37,966 bases of DNA from Mangrovibacterium sp047972415. GTDB taxonomy: Bacteria > Bacteroidota > Bacteroidia > Bacteroidales > Prolixibacteraceae. The translations under genes and the position numbers were made by a program. The notes beneath the pieces were generated by a model. That model did no database searches and had not been told where the DNA came from. It was given only the letters and a program-made list of their open reading frames with translations. The first letter of the stretch is position 1, and every line of letters begins with the position of its first letter. Positions 33,445 through 37,966 of this stretch are shown in pieces. Location: NCBI GenBank assembly GCA_047972415.1, contig JBKEAN010000169.1, positions 1 to 37,966 of the forward strand. The letters are read 5' to 3'.

Positions 33445-33509
33445 CAAGTCACAGTGTTCAGTCGCAGTATGCAGGACAATTCTGAAAACTGAGACAGCGA
33501 CCGAGAACT
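33445..33509. repeat. Degenerate arm pair without a gene, between ATPase 2 and permease 1
   Basis: 33445-33474 (CAAGTCACAGTGTTCAGTCG and onward) resembles the left arm of element 2 at 34280-34311, with CAGTCGCAGTAT in both. 33487-33509 (AACTGAGACAGCGACCGAGA and onward) resembles the right arm of element 2 (AACTGTGACTGCGACTGTGA). Only 12 nt separate them and no four-helix gene lies between. The two halves are imperfect reverse complements. This looks like an empty or collapsed copy of element 2. Confidence 0.5.
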
Positions 33510-33512
33510 ATC

Positions 33513-34256
33513 CTAGTCTCCGCGTGTAGCTCCACGTGCCAGCTGTAAAAACACCCCGTTCATATCGGCTGCGTGGTATTGCTTTTTCAGGGCATCGGGC
33601 GTGTCGAGTGCTGCAATGCGGCCATCCACCATAATGGATACCCGGTTGCAGTACTCGGCTTCGTCCATATAGTGGGTGGTTACAAAAATGGTTTTCCCTT
33701 CGGCAGCGGCTTCGTATATAAAATCCCAAAACTGACGCCGTGTAATGGGGTCAACACCTCCGGTTGGCTCGTCGAGAAAAACGATTTGCGGGTCGTGCAG
33801 CAAGGCAATGGAAAACGAAAGCTTTTGTTTCCAGCCCAGCGGCAGGGAGGCTATCAGCTTGTTCCGCTCGGTTTCAAGCCCCAGTTTCTTCAACATCAGC
33901 TCTTCTTTTGTTTTTCGCTCCTGTACCGTTAAGCCGTAAATGCCTGCATAAAAGCGAATATTCTCGGCTACCGTCATATCTTCGTAAAGCGAAAATTTCT
34001 GGCTCATGTAGCCAATGTTCTGTTTAATTTTTTCGGTTTGTTTATACACATCGAAGCCGCCAACGTTAATCTCGCCCGAAGTTGGCCGGCTTAAGCCGCA
34101 AAGGATGCGCATGGCCGTGGTTTTCCCCGCTCCGTTCGCTCCAAGGAAACCAAATATTTCGCCTGCATAAACCTCGAAGCTGAGCTGGTCGTTTGCCACG
34201 AAGTTGCCAAACTTCTTCACCATGTTTTTTACTGTAATAACTGCTCCTTTGTTCAT
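33513..34256 (-). CDS. ABC transporter ATPase of the efflux system (ATPase 2)
   Basis: 247 aa from MNKGAVITVKNMVKKFG at 34256; six more residues are possible. Walker A GANGAGKTT, Q-loop YMSQKFSLYEDMTVAENI, a signature changed to LPLGWKQKLSF, and Walker B VFLDEPTGGVDP with H-loop VTTHYMDEAE. The LPLGWKQ version of the signature is typical of the second ABC half of YbhF, so this is the counterpart of that half encoded separately. It probably pairs with ATPase 1 and drives the two ABC-2 permeases. The degenerate arm pair lies downstream of the stop. Confidence 0.93.
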   Translation of the reverse strand: MNKGAVITVKNMVKKFGNFVANDQLSFEVYAGEIFGFLGANGAGKTTAMRILCGLSRPTSGEINVGGFDVYKQTEKIKQNIGYMSQKFSLYEDMTVAENIRFYAGIYGLTVQERKTKEELMLKKLGLETERNKLIASLPLGWKQKLSFSIALLHDPQIVFLDEPTGGVDPITRRQFWDFIYEAAAEGKTIFVTTHYMDEAEYCNRVSIMVDGRIAALDTPDALKKQYHAADMNGVFLQLARGATRGD

Positions 34257-34279
34257 TTTTTCAATTTTAACCACTTCGG

Positions 34280-34311
34280 CAAGTTGCAGTCCCAGTCGCA
34301 GTATTCAGTTG
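34280..34311. repeat. Left arm of four-helix-bundle element 2
   Basis: CAAGTTGCAGTCCCAGTCGC and onward. Its reverse complement (AACTGAATACTGCGACTGGG and onward) aligns with the start of the array at 34751, about 26 of 30 positions with one gap, so the two flanks of the four-helix gene are inverted with respect to each other. Confidence 0.65.
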
Positions 34312-34339
34312 AGCTGCAACCGAACCTTTTCTACGTTAT

Positions 34340-34714
34340 TTAGATTTCCTCTTTGCAACCAAACTTTTGCGGATGTTGTATCATATAGTTGATAAGCCTT
34401 CCAATTTCGAGACTATGTTCGTAAAGACCGGCATGTTGTTCACCTGTCAGGTATTGACATGCCAGCGCAAAATCAAGCCAAACAGCAGTCTCGCTGTTTT
34501 CAGCGTCGGAGTCACTTAGTTTGCTGACAAAATTTCTCACATAAATGCGCTTTCGGTAGGCTTCTGCAATATTAGCACAAACCGATCTGGAAGAACGACG
34601 GATTTGGTCAGTCAGCGAATAGGTTTCCTCTTTGGGAAATGTTTTGCTAATCCAGAACACTTCCATTGATAAGCTAAATGCTTTCTGATAAGCCAATAAC
34701 TCGTTGAAATCCAT
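34340..34714 (-). CDS. Four-helix bundle protein (S23/IVP family), element 2
   Basis: 124 aa. Family pattern: ELLAYQKAFSLSMEVFWISK, FPKEETYSLTDQIRRSSRSV, CANIAEAYRKR, then SDAENSETAVWLDFALAC and a fourth helix. It resembles the protein of element 1 in layout (FPKEExYxLTxQxRR shared), but the two are strongly diverged, so this is not a recent tandem duplication. It sits between two ABC ATPase genes of the same operon. The arms on both sides are inverted repeats. The protein has no signal peptide or membrane segment. As for element 1, an RNA-binding or element-associated role is the inference. Confidence 0.9.
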   Translation of the reverse strand: MDFNELLAYQKAFSLSMEVFWISKTFPKEETYSLTDQIRRSSRSVCANIAEAYRKRIYVRNFVSKLSDSDAENSETAVWLDFALACQYLTGEQHAGLYEHSLEIGRLINYMIQHPQKFGCKEEI

Positions 34715-34747
34715 AACGAACTATTTTTTTTGAGTCTAATTAAGTAT

Positions 34748-35731
34748 TTACAACTGTGACTGCGACTGTGACTGTGACTGTGACTGCGACTGTGACTGCG
34801 ACTGTGACTGTGACTGTGACTGCGACTCCCCCTTTCCCATTAAGGCCATAAACACATCTTCAATTCCGGGATGAATTCGTGTGGCTTGAATGTTTCGGTG
34901 GTTCCGGGCCAGCAAATAGGCGCTAACTTCTTCGGGCAATAACATGTCGTTTTTGGGGGTGAAGTGTACAAACTCGCCAAAAGCATAAGCGGTCTCGGTT
35001 TGTTCCCATGCCCGGAGCTCCACAATCAGCCGGTAAATTTCGTCGGAGCGAACTGCCAACAGCGAACGTTTGTAGTTGTCCACAATTCCTTGCGGCGAGT
35101 TAATGCTCAGGATCTCTCCCTTCTGCATCAACGCAACGCGGTCGCACAAGGCTGCTTCGTCCATATAAGGGGTTGACACCAAAATAGTCATGCCCTGCTG
35201 CTGTAACTTTTTCAGCATCTCCCAAAATTCTTTTCGCGATAGCGCATCCACACCCGTTGTTGGTTCGTCGAGTACCAGCACTTCGGGTTTGTGAATCAGC
35301 GCACACGAAAGTGCCAGCTTCTGCTTCATCCCCCCGGACAGGCGCCCTGCCAGGCGTTTTTTGAAGGGCTCGATTTGTACGTATATATCGCGGATGAGAT
35401 CGTAGTTCTCTTCAATGCTTGTTCCGAAAACGGTGGCAAAAAACGACAGGTTCTCTTCTACTGTCAAGTCCTGGTACAAAGAAAAACGTCCCGGCATGTA
35501 TCCAATGGCGCGGCGTATCGATCTGTAATGGGTTACCGCATCGACCCCCCCCACCCGGATGGTTCCGCTGTCGGGCAAAAGCAAGGTGGCGAGCAGTCGC
35601 ATTAAACTGGTTTTGCCCGCACCGTCGGAGCCAATCAGTCCAAACAACTCGCCTTTGTTTACCGACAGGGAAATGCGCTTCAGCGCAACAATATCCCCAT
35701 AAGATTTGGATATATTTTGAAAATCGATCAT
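34748..35731 (-). CDS. ABC transporter ATPase of the efflux system (ATPase 1)
   Basis: 327 aa from MIDFQNISKSYGDIVALKRI at 35731; a longer frame from 35782 overlaps the HlyD gene and adds 17 residues of no known domain. Walker A GSDGAGKTS, Q-loop YMPGRFSLYQDLTVEENL, signature LSGGMKQKLAL, Walker B LVLDEPTTGVD, H-loop VSTPYMDEAAL (His replaced by Pro at the usual switch histidine position). The last residues are about a dozen Ser-Gln dipeptides ending in Leu, encoded by the hexamer array, not part of the ABC fold. Gene order fits the first half of YbhF. The tail should be disordered. Confidence 0.92.
   Translation of the reverse strand: MIDFQNISKSYGDIVALKRISLSVNKGELFGLIGSDGAGKTSLMRLLATLLLPDSGTIRVGGVDAVTHYRSIRRAIGYMPGRFSLYQDLTVEENLSFFATVFGTSIEENYDLIRDIYVQIEPFKKRLAGRLSGGMKQKLALSCALIHKPEVLVLDEPTTGVDALSRKEFWEMLKKLQQQGMTILVSTPYMDEAALCDRVALMQKGEILSINSPQGIVDNYKRSLLAVRSDEIYRLIVELRAWEQTETAYAFGEFVHFTPKNDMLLPEEVSAYLLARNHRNIQATRIHPGIEDVFMALMGKGESQSQSQSQSQSQSQSQSQSQSQSQL
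34751..34826. repeat. Hexamer array (TGTGAC/TGCGAC), right arm of element 2
   Basis: After CAAC, twelve perfect hexamers TGTGAC or TGCGAC run from 34755 to 34826. On the minus strand they encode the C-terminal (Ser-Gln)n tail of ATPase 1. The same array is the right arm that pairs with 34280-34311. Because the period is 6, copy-number change would keep the reading frame. Confidence 0.9.
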
Positions 35732-35750
35732 CGCTGTTAGTGATTCCTGC

Positions 35751-36632
35751 TTACTTGAAATTGACTTCCCCGGGCATACCAACTTTCAGGCGGCCATCAT
35801 TTTTCACCTTCACCTTTACCGCGTACACCAGTTTGACCCGTTCTTCTTTGGTTTGAATAATTTTTGGCGTAAACTCGGCTTCCATTGAAATCCAACTTAC
35901 TTCGCCCTTCAGCACCTGATTGGTCTGTTTATCTTCATCAATCAATACATCAACCTCTTGTCCCAGTTTTACCGAAGGAAGTTGAGCCCCGCTCACATAA
36001 ACCCGCAAATCGAGCTCGGACAAATCGGCCAGCTTTACCAAGGCTTTTGCCGGAGCCGCCAACTCGCCCAACTCGGTGTATTTCTCCAGAATTGTTCCGT
36101 TGACCGGACTGCGGATAACCGACTTCTCCAACTGGTTTCTTGCCAGGGCCAACTGCGCATCGACCACGGCCAGTTGGCTGTCAATGGATACGAACTGGGT
36201 ACGCTGACTTTGTATCTGGTCTTCCAATACTTTTGCCTGCCCGTCAACATCATCGAGTTGCTGCTGGGTCGCCGCCTTATCGGCAAACAACCTGTGCAGG
36301 CGTTGCTGGTTCACCTTTACATTTTTCAGCTGCTGCTGTGTCACATCAATTTGCGAGCGCAGGTTTAGTTTTTGGGTACCAGTTGCATTCTTCTGAGCTT
36401 CCAACTGTTTAATTTGCAGGCTAAGCGTACTGCTGTCGATAAGGGCCAACACTTCTCCGGCTTTGACATTACGCCCCTCTTCTCCATCAAATTGAATGAG
36501 TTTTCCCGTTGTTTCAGAAGAAATAATCACTTCGTCGGCCTCGAAATTGCCATAAGCATCCGACTTGTTGTTGCCATCCTTACATCCAGACAGAATGGCC
36601 AAAGTTCCGATCAGCAAAATGAATTTATACAT
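35751..36632 (-). CDS. HlyD-family periplasmic adaptor subunit
   Basis: 293 aa. Lipobox LSGC (Cys17) after LLIGTLAI, so it is a lipid-anchored adaptor. Beta-barrel/lipoyl half-domains (GKLIQFDGEEGRNVKAGEVL, near 46-65, and SPVNGTILEKYTELGELA, about 175-192) flank a long coiled coil (about 75-165, QLEAQKNATGTQKLNLRSQ and onward, heptad-like Gln/Leu). It bridges the inner-membrane ABC-2 complex to the TolC-type outer membrane channel. The gene starts 12 nt after tolC and ends 20 nt before ATPase 1. Confidence 0.94.
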   Translation of the reverse strand: MYKFILLIGTLAILSGCKDGNNKSDAYGNFEADEVIISSETTGKLIQFDGEEGRNVKAGEVLALIDSSTLSLQIKQLEAQKNATGTQKLNLRSQIDVTQQQLKNVKVNQQRLHRLFADKAATQQQLDDVDGQAKVLEDQIQSQRTQFVSIDSQLAVVDAQLALARNQLEKSVIRSPVNGTILEKYTELGELAAPAKALVKLADLSELDLRVYVSGAQLPSVKLGQEVDVLIDEDKQTNQVLKGEVSWISMEAEFTPKIIQTKEERVKLVYAVKVKVKNDGRLKVGMPGEVNFK

Positions 36633-36643
36633 GAGTTTACTAT

Positions 36644-37912
36644 TTACTGTTGTCCGAGAATGGTTTGGTAGGCTACCTTTGCTGCTTCCAATTGTACTTT
36701 GTGCAGTTCAAAGTTGATGCGGGCAGCCAATTCGGCATTCAGATCCTGCAGGTAATCGGCTGCTGTATAAGCCCCATTTTCCAACTTGGCTGCCGAGCTT
36801 TTGGTAATCCGTTCCTGCACGGCTATCAGTTCTTCGTCCTGCGCCATCAGTGCCTTTGTTTGCGCCACAATCCGACGTTCGCGATCCAGTGCAATTTCAA
36901 CCGATCGTTCAAACTGTACTTGTTTCGTTTGTACCAGTTCCTGCTGCAATTGAATTGCTTCCCGTTCGCGTTTTGTTTGTTTCCAATCGAGTATGGTCCA
37001 GCTCATTCCGAGGCCAACCAGGTAGAACGTATCAAAATCGTTGTTGAGCATATTCAGTGCCGGACGACCGTAGCCAGCCTGGCCAAAGCCAAAGAATTTC
37101 GGGTTGCGCCCCTTCTGTGCCAAGTCTGATGAAGCGGCTAACACAGATTGCTGCTGTGCAAACAAATTCATCTCAGGTCGTTTTATCGAATCGTTCAAAC
37201 TTTGTTCACTTATTTCGAGCTCAAGCTTTTCCAAATCGCCGATTTCTTTTCCGGTCAAAATAGCCAAAGCCGCCAATGCCGATGTTCGCGATGTTTGCAG
37301 CTCTACTTGCTGCTGCTTCACCTTAATCAGTTCGGCCAGCACCTGGTCCAATTCGGAGGCCAGCAGCGCGCCATGGCTAAACGCCGACTGCATTTGGTGT
37401 TTACGTGACTCCAGCGTTTGCTGTTTTTTCTCCAGCAAGTAGAGGTTCTGCTGAAGATAAAAGCTGGAGAAAAAGAGCTGGTTCACCTGCTCATTCACCT
37501 CATACAATTCAACCTCAACCTCCTGCTGATTGCTCGCTTCCTGAGTACGTTCGATCTCTTTCCGTGCTTTTGCTATTCCTCCATCCCAAATGGCCTGTTT
37601 CAAATCGAGGTAGGCTTTGTACTGGTCTTTCGAAATCCTTGGAATCGTCACTCCAGGCAACGAAAGACCAAGGTTAGTGACATCCGATTGGTAAGTTGCC
37701 TGTGCATTTAAATCTACCTGCGGAAACCAACTTGCCTGCACATTATCGATTTTCAATTCCGCCAGTTGCCGGTACAACTCTTTTTGTTTCAACAGGGGGT
37801 GAACTTCGCGCGCCCATTGCCGGCAATCGGTCAGGCCAACCGGCTGCTGTGCGTTCAACAAAGAGGTGGGCAAAAGGAGAGCCAGTCCCAATACATATTT
37901 TTTTATCTTCAT
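36644..37912 (-). CDS. TolC-family outer membrane efflux protein
   Basis: 422 aa. Signal peptide (KIKKYVLGLALLLPTSLLNA, cleavage near residue 21), then two repeated halves of long amphipathic helices and short strand pairs: ECREW-like DCRQWAREVHPLLKQKELYR at the start of the first and PEMNLFAQQQSVLAASSDLA opening the second. It forms a homotrimeric channel-tunnel in the outer membrane for the HlyD/ABC complex encoded downstream. First efflux-structural gene of the operon. 11 nt separate it from the end of the upstream regulator. Confidence 0.93.
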   Translation of the reverse strand: MKIKKYVLGLALLLPTSLLNAQQPVGLTDCRQWAREVHPLLKQKELYRQLAELKIDNVQASWFPQVDLNAQATYQSDVTNLGLSLPGVTIPRISKDQYKAYLDLKQAIWDGGIAKARKEIERTQEASNQQEVEVELYEVNEQVNQLFFSSFYLQQNLYLLEKKQQTLESRKHQMQSAFSHGALLASELDQVLAELIKVKQQQVELQTSRTSALAALAILTGKEIGDLEKLELEISEQSLNDSIKRPEMNLFAQQQSVLAASSDLAQKGRNPKFFGFGQAGYGRPALNMLNNDFDTFYLVGLGMSWTILDWKQTKREREAIQLQQELVQTKQVQFERSVEIALDRERRIVAQTKALMAQDEELIAVQERITKSSAAKLENGAYTAADYLQDLNAELAARINFELHKVQLEAAKVAYQTILGQQ

Positions 37913-37923
37913 ATTGACTCAAA

Positions 37924-37966
37924 TTATTCGGGTTGAATGGCCTTGAGTACAAATTGCTTCACCTCA
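37924..37966 (-). CDS. C-terminal end of an upstream gene, perhaps a TetR-type regulator
   Basis: The last 13 codons read EVKQFVLKAIQPE and end TAA 11 nt before the tolC start. Too little is in the window for a family call; the position, as the gene before a tolC-hlyD-ABC efflux operon, is where a TetR-type regulator is often found. That is inference. Confidence 0.4.
   Translation of the reverse strand, partial: EVKQFVLKAIQPE

Noticed and set aside
31807..34714. Diversity-generating retroelement based on the Avd-like four-helix proteins
   Set aside because: No reverse transcriptase gene, template repeat or variable repeat was seen. The proteins match the S23/IVP pattern and stand inside an efflux operon.

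Overview
The window reads as a chromosomal segment of a Bacteroidota bacterium, most likely from the Bacteroidia (Marinilabiliales/Prolixibacteraceae-like; the family is inference). Evidence: the phylum-typical run mutY-ssb-gldE-gldD-phosphopantetheinyl transferase, an HU gene followed by a 30-codon AURKAIP1/COX24-like gene and an RNase E/G gene, a LacI regulator and DUF1080 lipoproteins typical of the group, and TAnnTTTG promoter boxes in place of sigma70 boxes.

Layout. 1-2530: an AT-rich, probably acquired type II restriction-modification pair, a C5-cytosine methylase and a MutL/MORC-like GHKL ATPase, whose 3' end runs into a repeat that looks like an insertion-sequence terminus. 2722-9516 (minus strand): a helical protein of unknown function, a 21-nt tandem array, dsbD, a membrane-anchored LuxR-type regulator, rng, the 30-aa basic protein and HU. 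9647-16270 (plus): mutY, ssb, gldE, gldD, PPTase, then zwf and pgl (oxidative pentose phosphate entry). 16314-19174 (minus): a PafA-like phosphatase homologue that has lost most catalytic residues, and a LacI regulator with a probable autoregulatory operator. 19399-23475 (plus): D-2-hydroxyacid dehydrogenase, MarC, DUF1287 and ABC-F. 23510-25559: a second 21-nt array, an MFS/POT-like transporter and a 22-nt array. 25856-28218: an unusual zinc-ribbon/SDR fusion and truA. 28219-30604: a mosaic of extragenic repeats, two DUF1080 lipoproteins and a TRIC-type channel. 30637-37966 (minus): a YbhFSR-like efflux operon in the order (regulator end)-TolC-HlyD-ATPase-ATPase-permease-permease.

The most striking feature is in that efflux operon. 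Two of its gene junctions hold a small four-helix-bundle (S23/IVP family) gene, each bounded by low-complexity arms that are reverse complements of each other. A third junction holds similar arms with no gene between them. The layout resembles the intervening sequences of some bacterial 23S rRNA genes, which carry the same protein family inside a stem, but here the host is a protein-coding operon. A second notable feature is three intergenic tandem arrays with strict 21-, 21- and 22-nt periods, close to two helical turns. The two 21-nt arrays share a CGTTGC core.

No rRNA, tRNA, CRISPR array or intact transposase gene was recognised. All functional calls rest on reading motifs by eye; no database search was run.
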